A stretch of 64,000 nt of DNA from Cricetomys ansorgei (GCA_026225945.1 JAMJFZ010000289.1:3656501-3720500); one strand, 5' to 3'. Numbered from the stretch's first letter, positions 1 through 13,329 are shown. Made by a program: numbers and translations. Notes: generated from the sequence alone by a model not told the origin.

Positions 1-1875
1 AAAAAGCTGAGTCAGTTTAGGTATATTTTCATCCCTGAGTATGTACTTTTAAAACTGATTCTGGGGGGAAAAATCATTGAAAACCTAAACCATTCAGATA
101 GCAGTTATTGCTCTATTGCTCTTAGAATTATTAGCACCAACTATCCACATGCATCTATCCCCTCCAGAAAGGGAACTCATCACAACCCAAAGTGGTGGCT
201 TCACTAATACCCAATTTGGTGAAGCAATGAGTTTATTGGGGCTACTAACAGAAATATAAAGGAGTATTTACAAAAACCAGTGATAACTTAAAAACAGCTG
301 CATTAACAGAAAACTCACCACAGCACAGCTGTCGACTCATGAAAACTGAAACCTTGGTGCTCTCATCTATGTTTTCAGGTAACTTCAAGAACCTCTCTCC
401 ACCTAGGCTGGTCTAAATCTCCTCTCCAAGGAGTTGTTTACTCCTTTATACTGCTGAGGGAGGGACAGTGAGAATCTTTCATGCTTCTGTTTACCCAGAT
501 ATATGGCCTTTCTTTAACCTCCTGGAATTCCTAGAAAGAAAGTGTCAGAAAGAAAAATTGGCCATATGGTAGGAACCAACACGAAAGTAACATATGACGA
601 TGCCATTATAATTTCTATGGTTTCCTTTAGAGATGACACAAACTCATGAACCTCTTTTGCACCAGAAAATACATTTACTTCAAAATAAAATCTTAAAATA
701 TTATGACATTGGAAAACAGATGTTCATGTGACAAACATTGATTAGGAGGAACATAACTTTGGTATCACTGAAGAACAAATCATATATGAATAACTGTTGA
801 CTTTTTGCTGTACTGTATTAATATTAAATAACTCTAGAGTAAAATTGCCACCGATCACTGACGTGATCACTCCCTTATAACAGCAAAGAAACTTCAAAAA
901 CACTGGCAATTCAGTTCATTAGGTTTGTCACAGACACATGCAGAAACTGTACCTGAAAAAATAGGTTAATTAAACCTGAGATTTAAAATAGTTAATGTGT
1001 TTTTTCTTTCAATATAATAATTTATTCCATTATTCATCAAGCATTTATTAGACACCCAGAATGTCATATATATAACTCACTTGACATTACTAATTTCATA
1101 ATCCTAATTAATTAAAAAATGTCACTAATTTACAACAGAACTATTTGCTGAAACTTGTAGAGCTTCAATGAGAGTTCATAGAAAATTCATAGTAAATATG
1201 AACTCCATTGTGTAGTTTGGACATTAGTGGTCCTTCAGGATATATGAGATTGACTATGAGATTTAGGGCTCTGTGATATCTGAAAAGTGAGTGTCAATGT
1301 AAATACACAGCTCTCACTTCACAGAGGATAGGAGAGTTTATTCTGGAGTTAAATGTAAGTGAGCATGGACCAGGTCCATTTAGGTTACTACAAAAATCTA
1401 TTCCCAAAATATAAGTTGTATGAAGTTTTCAAAGTAACAGAACAAAGAAAGCCATAGACATCTTTGAAAGAAATATTATAGAAACATTAAGTATGTGTCT
1501 AGAGCAAAAGGAGAAATATCAGCTGTAGGCTTCAGATGCTGTATGACTACACACATTCTTTAGCCCTTTGGTGAAAAAGTATGATTTTGTTAAGTTGATC
1601 AATTTCAGTTTTTTTTTTATTGGTTAGGATGTTAGGTCAACCTTTATGTTTGTGATGAAAAATTAATCCCACAAAGAAGCAAGTGAGGAATGGCTACTTA
1701 GTGGGCTAAATGCAGCCTAAGATAAATTGTAATTAGGCTCTAGGTCTGGAATTTTCCGTTTTCTCTACATCACTAACAGTAACTAATCAGGCTAATTAGT
1801 CAATCATCCTTTTGTAAACACAGTCTATTTCCAGGAATTCTTGTTCACATGAATATGACTTAAAACAGAAATTAA
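1..1875. other. Unique AT-rich DNA, no gene seen
   Basis: I see no exon, SINE or LTR that I can name here. The stretch is AT-rich with only short random-looking open frames. A short T-run lies near 1611-1620. Confidence 0.5.
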
Positions 1876-2095
1876 GCCAGGCAGTGGTGGTTCACGCTTT
1901 TAATCCAAGCTTGGTAGGCAGAGGCAGAGGCAGATGGATCTCTGTGAGTTTGAAGGCAGCCTGGCTTACAGAGTGAGTTCCAGGAAGCCAGAGTTACAAC
2001 AGAGAAACCATGTCTCGAAAAAAAACAAAAAACAAAAAAACAAAAAACAAAAACAAAAACAAAAAAACCAAAGCAAACAAATACACAAACAAAAA
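1876..2095 (+). repeat. B1 SINE with long A-rich tail
   Basis: A 7SL-derived rodent B1 in sense orientation. It starts with GCCAGGCAGTGGTGG, has the middle motif GAGTTTGAAGGCAGCCTGG, then AGTGAGTTCCAGGA and ends GTCTCGAAA. The tail is an imperfect (CAAAAA)n running to about 2095. Two lysine/asparagine-rich open frames across the tail come from the A-rich repeat and are not genes. Confidence 0.95.
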
Positions 2096-4739
2096 TATGA
2101 AATTAACAAAAAATTTCAATGCGTATTTAACAAGGATAAAACACCATAATCATCTTAGTCTTGCTTTGGATTTGTTTTATTCTTTTCTATTTTTTTTAAA
2201 ACCTAGTTACAGGAATGCAAAAAACATCAACGTTAAACTTAATGAAATATTCTAAAAAGTAAAATTTACTTCAAAGACTCATTTTCATATGTAATATGTG
2301 ATTTCAGAAGAAAATGTCAAATCTTATAAAATACTAAAATGATAAATATATTGTTAGCTATAGTTATGTATTTGAGAATATCTGATATCATATCTCAACT
2401 TTGTTGAATCATGTGTTCATTCATTGTCTTCATAAAAACCTTTATGTTGAGAAGAACATATTTTAGAAGAATAAAATAATCCATGTGGCACAATTCACCC
2501 CATGATATGGTATTTCTGCAATGACTGCATTTAATAAATATAATATCTTTTCTAAACCTGCCATTTTTCCTCCATTTTGGACATGTTGTTTAGCTTAGTA
2601 AAACTCTATTTTGTAACTCTGCTTTAGTATGTGCTGTGTGTTTAGAACAAAATATCTGAATTAGAGTACTATATAGTGAAGATGTGCTTATTTGCCTTAT
2701 GAGTCTGGTGACATGTAAAGTATCTCTTGCTGCATTTCAGCATGGTGGAGAATAGAATGTCCACTATCACTGTAGAACCAAGACATTCTTCAATCACAAT
2801 GTCTCTGTCAAAGCATACACAACTGACTCCCAAAAGGCAGTCTTGATTCACTTATGAGCATACCAGCCCCATGGATGGATGGATGTCCCATTGTCCTCTA
2901 GTCATAGAGTCTTTCCTTAGAGACTACACATGCAGCAGATGAATGCTTGGGGAAGACAACCATGTTGAAAGAAAAACACCGTTTAAGCACACTGAGAACA
3001 GTTATGCCCAATGCTCTTCTCAATGCGATGCCACACCTGGCAAGTGCCCACATTAGATGTTATTTCTATCAGACATCAAACTCAGAGAACAGAAGTAAAG
3101 CAAGGAAAATCTGAACTAATTTTTAGCATAGCTATTCACTTCAAATGGAAATTCAAACGCAGGACTCAATAACTTTCTACTACGGTCTATAGAAACCAGA
3201 ATCAGCTGTTTCTCTCAATCTTTTGCCATGGGAAGGACAATCTCAAAGATATTTAAAGGAGAGGAGGGTGTAGCTATGGAACAAGGAAAGCTATCCACCC
3301 CACACCCTCAATCCTTGCCCACTTCAAGGAGAAAGTTTCAGAAAGTTAAATTGTTCTACAAATACCTGTGTGGTAGACTGAAATTGCACTTAACTCTTCT
3401 AGCCTTACAAGGATCTGCACACAAATTGCAGTTAATCATTTTGTTGCCTTGCCCGAAACTGAATATTGGTTAGAGCTAAAGAGAACTGGGGCACTTGAGA
3501 ATAGTATAAAACTATCATATATTTATATTATTGGCATTTTGGTAATGGAGCTGGAAAACTCAGAAATATATTGACAAGAATAATTGATGTATGTTCTGTC
3601 TTTTAGGATACAGTATCAGAGAGTGTTCATGTAATTACTTCACAGAAAGGTGTATGAATGTGGAAGTGAAATCCAGCAGTGTCCTAGGTTACAAAACAGG
3701 GCTATTTTAGGTAGCCTAGTATCACTAACTACTGTGGACATAGCACCTCTTAGGGCTTTTGGGGTGAATGTTGGAGTAAGATGTTGCTACAGATTTTGTC
3801 AGAGCAGGGTCACACTAGTGCTCACTTGGTGATGTACACTAAGTGTGGCAGCTGAATTGGGAATCAAGTCAGGCTCTCAAGGCCACCCAAGGGTTGATCT
3901 GTTCTGACTCCAGGAAGACCCAACACCGCATGTATGACAGTAGCATCCAGAACGGTTCTGTTTCTGAGTGCCATCCAGGTTCCAGGACATGATGGCAGGC
4001 CTAGAAGAAGGGCCTGCTGGCGTTTCCTATTTCCGTATGTGACTTTGGAGGGTCCCTGTGGCAGAGATGCTCCACATAGCTTATTTTAAAATATTTAGAA
4101 AATTGGCTCTTGGCCTCCCAAAGTACTTTGCTGAGGTGTAAAAGGTGGGCAGTGTTAACTGCATTGACAGAGTTGCTGAGAACAGCTGCCTTGACTCTTA
4201 GGAGCCCAGATAGACAAGGTTTTCCTACGCATTACTGAGCATCTGTTGATGGTAAAGAGCCCAGTGAGCTTGGGAGTCTCAGTCCCTGCTTTGTCTCATC
4301 AGGAATACTGCCATATTCCATATTTCTGCCACACATGCACGTTTGGAATTCACTGCCGAATACTCCAAATAGAAGGTTTTGCTTTTTGTTTTTTAATCAA
4401 AGGGATCCAAGTATCAACTCCAGTCACATACTATTCATCTCTCAACAGTTTTAAACGGTGTCTTGATTTTAGTTTTATCACGCATTAAAGCTCAGTGAAA
4501 CTTGATTCTGAATTGTTGATTTTCACATGTATGTATGTGTGTCTTTACATCCTTTATGTTTTATCCTGTTTTTTTTTTTTTGAAGTACTGAGGGTATGTA
4601 AGACTGTCATTGAATATGATGCCTGCACAGTAAAGTATCATGTAGTTATTTCAGTCAAATGGCATGTTGGTCCAGTTAAATTTTAAGGGAACTACACAGC
4701 TCATACTGTCAGGTGATTTTACAGTGCATCACAGTTATA
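2096..4739. other. Unique AT-rich DNA, no gene seen
   Basis: No recognisable exon or named repeat. A short ATGG-repeat lies near 2870-2884. The open frames of 60-81 codons have no signature I know and lie at chance length for this composition. Confidence 0.45.
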
Positions 4740-5400
4740 CTGATGGTCCTGACCCTGTGTGTTCCTAGAGTATCAGAGTGTTTACGCTTTAGTTTGAAAA
4801 AAATATAAAATGTCTAATATGTAAAATATTTTAAAATTTAAAATAAAGTCTATATAATAAGATATAAAGGATATATATATATATATGTATATATGTATAT
4901 ATGCAGTGTGTGTTTTTAAGTTAATGATCATCACGAAAATGTAAAATATTTTTAAAAAATTTATAAATCCTCAACTATGCAAAGGTGCCATGAATGAAGG
5001 CTAATTTAGTATTAAAGAGAAAAGTTAAAATCATGTACTCCAGACTTAATTGTGCAGTATTGTAAAGTCTAATATCGTATCCATTTAATATCATAGGTTT
5101 TCACTCACTCATCCTCATTCATTGGCTCACCCAGAGCAGCTCACTATTCTTCAGTCTCCATTCACGTTCATTGTTCCATTTCATGTATGATCTGTATACT
5201 ACATTTCAATCATTTGCAGCATTTTTACTATAGCCTTAGAATCTGACACACACTCAAACATTTCTGTCATGACACAGTTGTCTGCGTAGTGGCACAGCAA
5301 CATGATGTGTAATCTTATGGCAGAGAGCAATAGGGTGTGCAATTTATTCTAGGTGTGCAGCGATAGATCACCTAGTTTTATTTAGGTTCTTGGTGTTGTA
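4740..5400 (+). mobile_element. Old Tigger-type (TcMar) DNA transposon remnant, 3' part
   Basis: The sequence follows, in order, a eutherian Tigger-type consensus. It has the segment CCTGACCCTGTGTG near 4750, then A-rich spacers. The block with CACTCACTCATCC and GGCTCACCCAGAGCAGCT lies near 5100-5140, and the end segment with GAGCAATAGGGTG and CTAGGTGTGCAGCGATAGA lies near 5325-5370. No transposase frame survives and I cannot see both terminal inverted repeats. A (TA)n run at 4869-4905 interrupts it. The exact subfamily is not resolved. In this family such elements are ancient, so it is a fossil. Confidence 0.65.
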
Positions 5401-7014
5401 TGTAATTACTTTATGCATATTTTATCACATTTCTTGTCTCTCCTACTTTTTCTCATTGATCAAAATAGAAATACTGCAAATATGGACCAAGAAAGCAGCA
5501 TGGTTGACAAAGATGTCTTTGTGAGGCAATCTAGAAAACCAGGTCAAAACACAGGATATCATTCGAATTAACTTCTGGCTTTAGTTAAAAGTATGTATGC
5601 ATGCTGCAGAACAATGACAACTGTTTAAAATGAACATGGGACAGAAACATTGCAGTGATATCATACTGAGATTTGTTCTTTTAAAAGAAAATGTCCTTAA
5701 CACAGAAAATACATCTCAAGAGATAGACGAAATCGCTGTAATCTGAAGCATTTTCAACAGGGAAAGCTTTGTAGATTTCTTAGATTCTCAAGTAAGTACA
5801 TGACCACAAATCACCAAAAACAAAATCTCTGAAGATTATCTTTCAGGTGTAAATGTGTTTTGACTGTAGCCATACTTGTTATGGGCTTTGGGATAATGTG
5901 AAGTGGAATTACACTATACAAAATGAAACAGCTCCCTAGATAGTACCGGTAACATGGGTCAAACTTGTCTTTGAATATTTCCTGCGTTGTTTTGTTACAT
6001 GCATTCCTTAAAGAACAATAGGGATTTGTTCCTTTCTTGTTAAGATACATTTTGCACTGTGTTCCTGAGTGGGTAAAATGTTTATCTGTGGGATTTAGTT
6101 TTTCTTTTGATGTCAAGGAAGTTTAGAGGTGAATCATAAGAGATAAACAAAGGAACCACTTCCTGTGTGTTCTGTTTGCACAAGGCATGATCATATCAAA
6201 CTTAACAAGGCCTGTAGAATGGCTTTGATGCATCAAGCCTTGGAGATCAGTTTTACCTCTAGAGTTGACTTTGTTGTTGCTAATCTTTCTTCTTCTTTTT
6301 CTCTTCATTTTCCATACATTATAAAATTAGAAATTGGCTACTGTCTCCCATTCTCTCATTCTGATGACTTCTGACAAGATGGTAATTTTAGGAAGCATTT
6401 TTTCTCTCTCGCTAATATTGTCATTGACATTAGCAACACTTTTTAAATTGAATTGAAAAAAAAAATAAGTGGAGGCAGCACTGCAAATTAGAAAGCATTA
6501 ACAATCAGTTAGCAATTCGCGGCTTTAATGCCTGAGTAGGAAAGTAGACAGCATGTCTGACTGCTTCAGTGTGAAGTTCGAAACAATGCTTTCAGACAAG
6601 GAAAAGAAATGTTTCCTTCCCCATGGGCCCATGGTTACACTTGACTCTCTGCTTTGGTTGGTCATGTTAGGCGAATAGAGACACAGTGTGTCTGGTTCTA
6701 ACTAACAGCTCTGCCAAGATTGGAGAGACTTCTCACTAATATATCCTGAGCTAAATTGAAAAAGAAAAATATCTATTGGACCCTACCATGACTACTGTTG
6801 TCAGTAGTACAACCCTTCGTCCCATACTCACCCATTACTTACTGAAACATAGAACAACAAAGTATATCTAAACTACCATACCTTAAGACTTTTAGTTTCA
6901 CAAATTCAGAATATAGTTGCATTATCTGGAAGAAACCATCTCAGTTTGCAACATTGGAATTTACAGTAAGTAACAAGTCTCTTTGGAAAGACAGGTAGCA
7001 AAAAAGGCCATATT
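5401..7014. other. Unique DNA with a candidate conserved non-coding block
   Basis: No repeat recognised. The part from about 6300 to 6620 is less repetitive, carries an isolated CGCGG, and has several TAAT-like motifs. This is the texture of conserved non-coding DNA, but I cannot test conservation. Minus-strand open frames at 5811-6116 and 6906-7166 match no family I know, and the second overlaps a B1. Confidence 0.35.
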
Positions 7015-7190
7015 GTTTTTTTTGGGTTTTTTTGTTTGTCTTTTGTTTTCTTCTGGTTTGGTTTTCTGAGACAGGATTTCTCTGTGGAAACTGTCTCTCC
7101 TGGAACTTGCTCTGTAGGCCAGGCCTGTCTTAATCTCACAGGGATCTGCTTGCCTGTGCCTCCCAAGTGCTGGGATTAAAATCTTGTGCC
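7015..7190 (-). repeat. B1 SINE, antisense
   Basis: The + strand shows a T-rich tail followed by GAGACAGGATTTCTCTGTG, a middle with CTCTGTAGGCCAGGC, and CCCAAGTGCTGGGATTAAA at the end. This is the reverse complement of a B1. It is full length apart from its extreme 5' end. Confidence 0.93.
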
Positions 7191-9599
7191 AAATCCACCT
7201 GAATTCATATTTGTTTAAAAGGCAAAAGGGGAAGAAGGGAAAGAGCGAAAAAAAAGAGACCAGATTATAATTATTTTGGGTTGTTTTCCCAGAATGCCTC
7301 CCTTTTAAGTTTTATACCTTAACTTTTTATCACGAAGAACACAAAAGACAGTGTGTAGGAAAATGCATGAAACTGTTTCAAAAACAATTTTATCTACCAA
7401 ACGAGTCATAGGCCAGATAGTAGGCCAAAATCCTCTAGACAATGTTTAATGCATCAGAAAGATCAACTTCCTGGGTTAGTGTCTTAACATTAGATATTAG
7501 ATCCTGAGCCATGACCTAGACCAAATGCCACCCTACTAGGTATATAGAGACAGAACATTTCAGAAAATTCTTCATTTATGCCAATGAGTCAAGATATTAT
7601 AAGAGATAAAAAATAATGAAATGAACCATGAATATTAAAATATAATTGGCAAATTTAAAATTGCAATTGAGCAGCTGATAACCTTTTATATTCTGCAGAA
7701 GAGTAACTACAGCCCCCAAAAGAACTCATAACAAATCATTGAAGCAAGAGAAGACAATGGAAATACCAATCCAAGTTTTAGACATGAGATATGCATTGTA
7801 GTTAATAGTTGGGTAAAAGCCTATGGCCTTCTGGAACTGCTTTGTCCCTTTCAAATTCTTTTGAATGGTATGTTGGTTATTGATGGGTGGTTTCTTACTA
7901 GTACCTGAAGAATTCTGCAGAGTTGATTCTGATGGTACCCTTTAGAGTGCTCTGTTCACCAGCTACTAGGAAGCTGCATTTATACATTATAATCCTATAA
8001 TAATGTATAATATTGTCTGTCAATATAATTTTGTCTGCAATAAACAACAGCCTCTGGCCTGAACCTTTATTAATTGCTCATCATCAAAAGCTTCAGCAGA
8101 GAATCCTTACAATACCTATCTTCCTACTTCAGAAGGAACCAGTCCTGTTCACTCTGATCAACAAACAGTATGGAGACTTGCCAGTGACTAAGTAGAAGAA
8201 ATAAAGAATTTGTATGTACCTCTTCTTGACAAGTGGGCTGTGTCTTCTTTTTATCCCTAAACTTCAGAGCCCAAATCTTCCCATTCTGAAGAAAAGTTCA
8301 ACAATATTGAACCCTCCTTCAAAACACACTATTTCCTTTCTCTGAGATTTACCACCTCCACTGAGGGGAGGGAGAATGATTTCTTCTCTTCAGTGATGTT
8401 CATATCTACCTGACGTGAAGATTCCCTAATGTACGAACAGAACTATAAGAAAGCAAGTCAAGTATTGTGAAACTCTTAAGGGCCTAGAGAACACTTTTTT
8501 CTTTGTACTCACCTTGTACTATGCCAGAACTAATTGCAGCTAAGGGGACACCATTAGTTTTGCTCACAGGAAAATTCTTATAACTTTCCATTTCATATGA
8601 GTGTGATATGCAATTTTCATCATTTTATTTTCAGCTCCAGTCTTTTTTTTTCCCTTCTGAAGGCTTTTAAAGACCTTAGCCTATTAGTGCTTCATTAATT
8701 TACACTGACCACCAGACTTACCAATACTCCAGAAGGACAGAGTAGTTTTTGTTTTTTGTTTTTGTTTTTTGTTTTTTTTTTGCTTTCCAGATCTTCTAGT
8801 CTATTTTTTGGTCCTTCCAGATAGAATGAATTTAACCTCAAAGTCATTGCTATGTATTGAATATGTCCCTGGTAAAGTTCTGTGAAAAGATGTGACCTTT
8901 ATCTGGTAAGGATCCTTAAAAGCTAGGTAAAGTCCTTTTAAAAAGATGCTTCAAACAGTGTCTGGTTGGCATACTTTCTTTATTATTCTATTTGAGGATA
9001 CATGAAAAATGCCTTTGCCACATAACTCATTCTTTTGTGAAGTGACTTTTATAGTGTAAACATTACGGAGAAATACTCACAATAAGTAAACATCTTTTAT
9101 ATACCTGCTTCAGGTGTCTTTCATGAAAATGAATGGAAAGATTACATGACAGAAATGATAAGATGAGAATGGATTATTTGAATTGAGTAAATTCAGACAT
9201 AAAATAATCTTTAAATTACTATGGATATTATGATTAATAAGGTGTTTTATAGTAAAATACTATGATATAAACAAAAATAAAATAAAAGATCTAAAACTTC
9301 AAAATGAATAGCAGCAAAAAAATTACATAGTTATTGGACTTTAACAATAGTAAAGGGTTCAAAGGGAAGAAAGTTGAATAAGTATGCTAATATATTTAAA
9401 TTTAAGAAATGAATACAATGAATAGTATTATTGTTGGGATTCAATTATTTAAGAATTGAATATACAAGCATATTATTTAAAAACATCAATACATTTCAAG
9501 CAAATTTCACATTCCTAATTAAACTAGAAGGAAGTAGTAAGCACATAAAATTTGTAATCAGACTCTCTGTAAGTAATATATTTATAATACAATTTCTGC
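7191..9599. other. Unique AT-rich DNA with a (T5-6G)n tract
   Basis: No exon or named repeat is recognised. A T-rich tract of T5-T10 runs separated by single G lies at 8746-8781. It could be the tail of a decayed antisense retroposon, but no body is identifiable. Confidence 0.4.
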
Positions 9600-9984
9600 A
9601 CTAAACCTTAGGGACCATTACAGTAGAGGGGCTAGGAAGATGCTCAGAGCCAGAGGATCAGGATATCTGTGGCAAGACACAATCTCTTATAAAAAGTAAA
9701 TTAATATGTAAATGAAGAAGAGTACATGTTGGGTGAGACCAGCAGAACCTAGGAGAGGAATTAGGGAATTGGAGGGAATTAGGTTCAGGGAATATTGCAT
9801 TGAGATATTAGTTTAACTCACTATCTGCACCTGCTTCTAACAGACTCAGGCTGCCAAGAGGGCGATAGAGTGGTGATTTCTTCCTTTATTCCTGTCTTTC
9901 TTTTTTATTTTATGAGCTAGAGGGTAAAAAAAAGACAAAACAAAAAAACAAAAACAAAAACAAAAAAAAAAAAAAAAAAAAAAA
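9600..9984 (+). repeat. L1 3' UTR-like segment ending in an A-rich tail
   Basis: The phrase AGAGCCAGAGGATCAGGA near 9645 is typical of rodent L1 3' UTRs. The segment finishes in a (CAAAAA)n to pure-A tract at 9926-9984, as expected for a sense-strand L1 3' end. The middle is poorly matched, so the body assignment is tentative. Confidence 0.4.
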
Positions 9985-10009
9985 CAGCACTGTAGCAACC
10001 TGCTACAAA

Positions 10010-10697
10010 TGTTGTCTACCTGATACTAATTTTTGAGGTTTGAGAGATGCAAGATTGAGAATGTCTTGGAGTCTTGTTTTTATGGCTGGAGAAGTTTAAA
10101 AATGTCAGGAAGTATGTGATACGGCAGGATTTTCTTCAAGAAATCATTAAAAAGTCCTTGCTTGTATCTGTATAAGAGAAACCTGAGTTATGATAGAGAC
10201 TCCAGGATATTGGAGATGCCAGAGTCATGGTGATGTAATGGATCTAGCCCAGAGGGTTCATGGGTGTCGAAGGTGCAGACAGAATGGAAGGGACATGGTT
10301 TCTCAGCTCTTTAAAGTCTATCCAATTTTTATCATGAACCACAGGTGATGCAAATTCAGCTACACGATTTGGTGTTTGCCTTGCATGGCTTTTAATTTTC
10401 CCTTTTTCGTCTCATAACCCCTTGCTTTGCTCTAATTATTTCCTTTGGAAAGAAGAATGTTCACTGCTTGCCATTATATTTGCTGGAAGTACGGAACTTA
10501 TTTTTGATTTTACATGAAATCAAGGTTAAGACCGTTTTAAAATGTGGGAATTGTTGATGACTATGAAGACTTATAAAGTTGTTCCGAATTTATTTTACAT
10601 TATATCAAAGACAAAGCCAATGGGGGCAGAGGTTAACAAATATTGTGGTGGATAAAAATGATATGATTGTGTGTTAAGTTGACAAAGAATGGCGTTG
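10010..10697 (+). mobile_element. ERVL-MaLR internal region (rodent MT/ORR1 type)
   Basis: Successive phrases such as GGAGATGCCAGAGTCATGG, TAGCCCAGAGGGTTCATGG and GTGTTTGCCTTGCATGGC match what I recall of rodent MaLR internal sequence. MaLRs are non-autonomous ERVL-related elements and no coding capacity is expected or seen. It leads directly into an LTR at 10698, which supports the call and the orientation. Confidence 0.55.
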
Positions 10698-10954
10698 TGA
10701 TGGTTAATGTTAAATGTCAGTTTGACTAAGTAAAATAATGTGGGAGAATAGGAGATGGTCTTAATAGGTTTGTTGATATGAGACAATTCATCTTTACAGT
10801 AAATGGGACTGTTCCTGAGTAACATTCCTGCATTTGCACCTTGAACACTTTTCTAAACAAATAAACAAACAAACAACAACAAAATAACCTCACTTTTCCT
10901 TTAGTTACTTTAGTCAAAGTATTTTGCCATAGCAATAGAAAAGTAACTAGGACA
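10698..10954 (+). mobile_element. MaLR-type LTR, 3' LTR of the preceding element
   Basis: Begins TGATGGTTAATGTT and ends AAAAGTAACTAGGACA, the usual TG...CA limits of rodent MaLR LTRs. A (CAAA)n-like insertion or expansion lies at 10856-10885. A short, degraded copy. Confidence 0.55.
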
Positions 10955-11598
10955 CTCATACTTTGTTGGACAAAATATAAATGACAATTTTTGGAAATGT
11001 CTGAGTAAAGACCATGAATAAAGCTCTTAGGAAACCCCATATTTGGATTCCTGAACATTTGTTCTAAACAAATGATGTCATCTACATACAAAACTCTGTC
11101 TTCGGATGTTTTTAGATGTTTATTCTTAGTATCTATAAACTGGAAATGACCCAGAGATTGCTCAACTGTAAATTGTCTAATCAACGGTGGTGCATCCATT
11201 ACTTGATTATTAATAAACTATAAATTTAATGGCTCTTGATGTAATAAACAACTTGGTAAAACCTCCAAATAATTTTGCTTAGAAGAATGATCAATGCCAG
11301 AGCATTCTTCAACAGTCTCATAGTTTGTGACATCATTTATATAACCTTCTTGAAATGATGAAATCATAAATGGATAAATTTTGTGCACATAATGGCTATA
11401 AAGGAAACGTGATTATGAAGGATGTGAGAAAATCTTTTGGTGAAATGAATAGTCTATAGCTTGATAGTGTCAAAGTCAATATCTAACTTTGATATTCTAC
11501 TACAATTTCATAAGGTGCTGCCATGGAAGAAACTGCGTAAAGGGGAAGCAAAATCTGCGTCATTTCTTACAATTTGCAATTGTTAGTCTTCCTTATTT

Positions 11599-11924
11599 TG
11601 GTAGTTTGAATAAAAATGACCCTCAAACAGAGTGGTACTATTAGGAAGTGTGGCCTTGTTGAAGGAAGTATGTCAATGAGAATGGACTTTGAAATTTCAG
11701 ATGTTCAAGCCAAGCCTAGTGGCTTCCTCTCTATTCCTGCTGCCTGCTGATCCAGATGTAAAATTCTCAGCTACCTCTCCAGCAGCATGCTGCTGTGCTT
11801 TCTGTCATGATAATAATAGACTAACCATCTAAACTGTAAGCCAGCTCCAATTAAATGTTTTTCTTTATAAGATTTGTCATGGTCATGGTGTCTCTTCATA
11901 GCAATCGAAACATTGACTAAGACA
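11599..11924 (+). mobile_element. ERVL-MaLR LTR (rodent MT type)
   Basis: Contains GTGTGGCCTTGTTGAAGGAA, an AATTAAA signal in CCAATTAAATGTT, and ends TGACTAAGACA. These are the hallmark phrases of rodent MT-class MaLR LTRs. I could not find a convincing target-site duplication. Confidence 0.7.
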
Positions 11925-12009
11925 GTTGTCAATGTTATTTCATACAAAAATACCTTGAGAAACAAAAGTGTGTCAATCAGTATGTTTCAAAAGACAATTG
12001 GCACATTAC

Positions 12010-12426
12010 TCAATAGTTGGAGGGGGTAACCCTCCTTGAGAATGGGTAGTACCTTCCAATAGGCTGTATTCCCAGACATATTGCAAAAGTAGGAGTTGGA
12101 ATCTCACCTATGTGCACATTTCAGAAGGTGTGATTGTCACTGCTGTTTTTGGCATAGACATAGGATTCCAGATTCCTCAGCCTTTCAATGTGAGCTCACA
12201 CCAGTGAATGTCTGGGGACCTCAGACTCAGATTGGAGCAGTCTCATCTCTGCCCCTTGTTCTGAAGTTCCCACTTTGCATACTGAGCAGCAGTGCATCTC
12301 CAAATGTTCAGTTTGTATACAGTCACCATGGGACTGCTTGCCCTTGATCATGTAAGCCAAGTTAATAAACCTTTTCATAATTTTACATATTATTGGTTCT
12401 GTTCCTCTTGAGAATCTTGACTAATA
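12010..12426 (+). mobile_element. LTR-like repeat, MaLR/MLT type, family unresolved
   Basis: The 3' end reads TATTGGTTCTGTTCCTCTTG followed by GACTAATA, preceded by GTAAGCCAAGTTAATAAACC with an AATAAA signal. This ending is shared by a set of old mammalian LTR-like repeats. The 5' limit is a guess. The open frame at 12096-12347 lies inside it and is not a gene. Confidence 0.45.
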
Positions 12427-12469
12427 AGCAAGTGCATTTGAACCTGCAGATAATGCAACTGAAATGTTG

Positions 12470-12960
12470 AAATAATGAAAGTGAAGGAAAAATAAAGACA
12501 TCCCTAGATTGCTGGTATTAGTGATAGTAAGAGCAAAAAAAGGTTCTGTCCTAGTAGAACAGATTTGCAAGAGAAATTAAAGAAACTTTTAAAACTAATA
12601 TAAAGTAATACCAAAAGTATTTCAAATGCACATTAAAAAAATAAGAGCACTAGTAAAGGTAATTAGCAAGTCATTTAAAAAAACATTATAATTGCATATT
12701 TCTTCTACTATCTTCTCAACTGATTAAAAAGCAATTACAGAAAATAATGTGTATATAATTACATGATTGCACAAAGAAGCTGGGTAGGAACAAATTGGTA
12801 TTATAATGAAGAAATGACATCAGATATCCAATTTGAATACATCAGATTACAAGGAAAGAACCAGAAATGTTAAATAAGACTGTAACTATAATCAAATATG
12901 CAACAAATATTTTCTATTATTTTGTTTTCAAGTACATTCGAATTCATGGAATTACATAAT
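12470..12960 (+). repeat. Ancient L1 (L1M-like) fragment
   Basis: The order of GGAAAAATAAAGACATCCC, AAGAGCACTAGTAAAGGTAA and CAATTACAGAAAATAATG resembles old L1M sequence. It is highly diverged with no reading frame. It may belong to the same insertion as the ORF2 fragment that follows. Confidence 0.4.
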
Positions 12961-13329
12961 GCAGTGATCGCTGTAATATGTCATTGGGTTTAGCATGTAT
13001 TGAAGAAACATGTATAACAAACAGTACTAAAATGGGGAGAGACAACAGAGTATATGGATGAAAAGTTGCTACAGGCTCCCTAGATTAATTTTGTATTAAT
13101 TCATAGTGGAGTCTGGTAAGTTGTATTGTGTGGACTCTAGGGAAATTACTAAAATTAACAACAAAATGCCAATGAAAGTTATAAAAAAGACCACGTTACT
13201 ACAGTAGAAAATATTCATTTGATGTACTAAAGCAACTGGGGGGAACATAGAAACAAGGAAATCGTGTAATATAAAGAAAACAAAGCATAAATTGTTAAAA
13301 AACAAACCCATTGGTGATATCTGATATCA

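Noticed and set aside
1934..2255. Two overlapping open frames rich in Lys, Asn and Gln
   Set aside because: They read through a B1 SINE and its (CAAAAA)n tail. The composition explains them.
10726..11199. 157-codon minus-strand open frame
   Set aside because: Crosses the border of a MaLR LTR into unique DNA with no recognisable domain.
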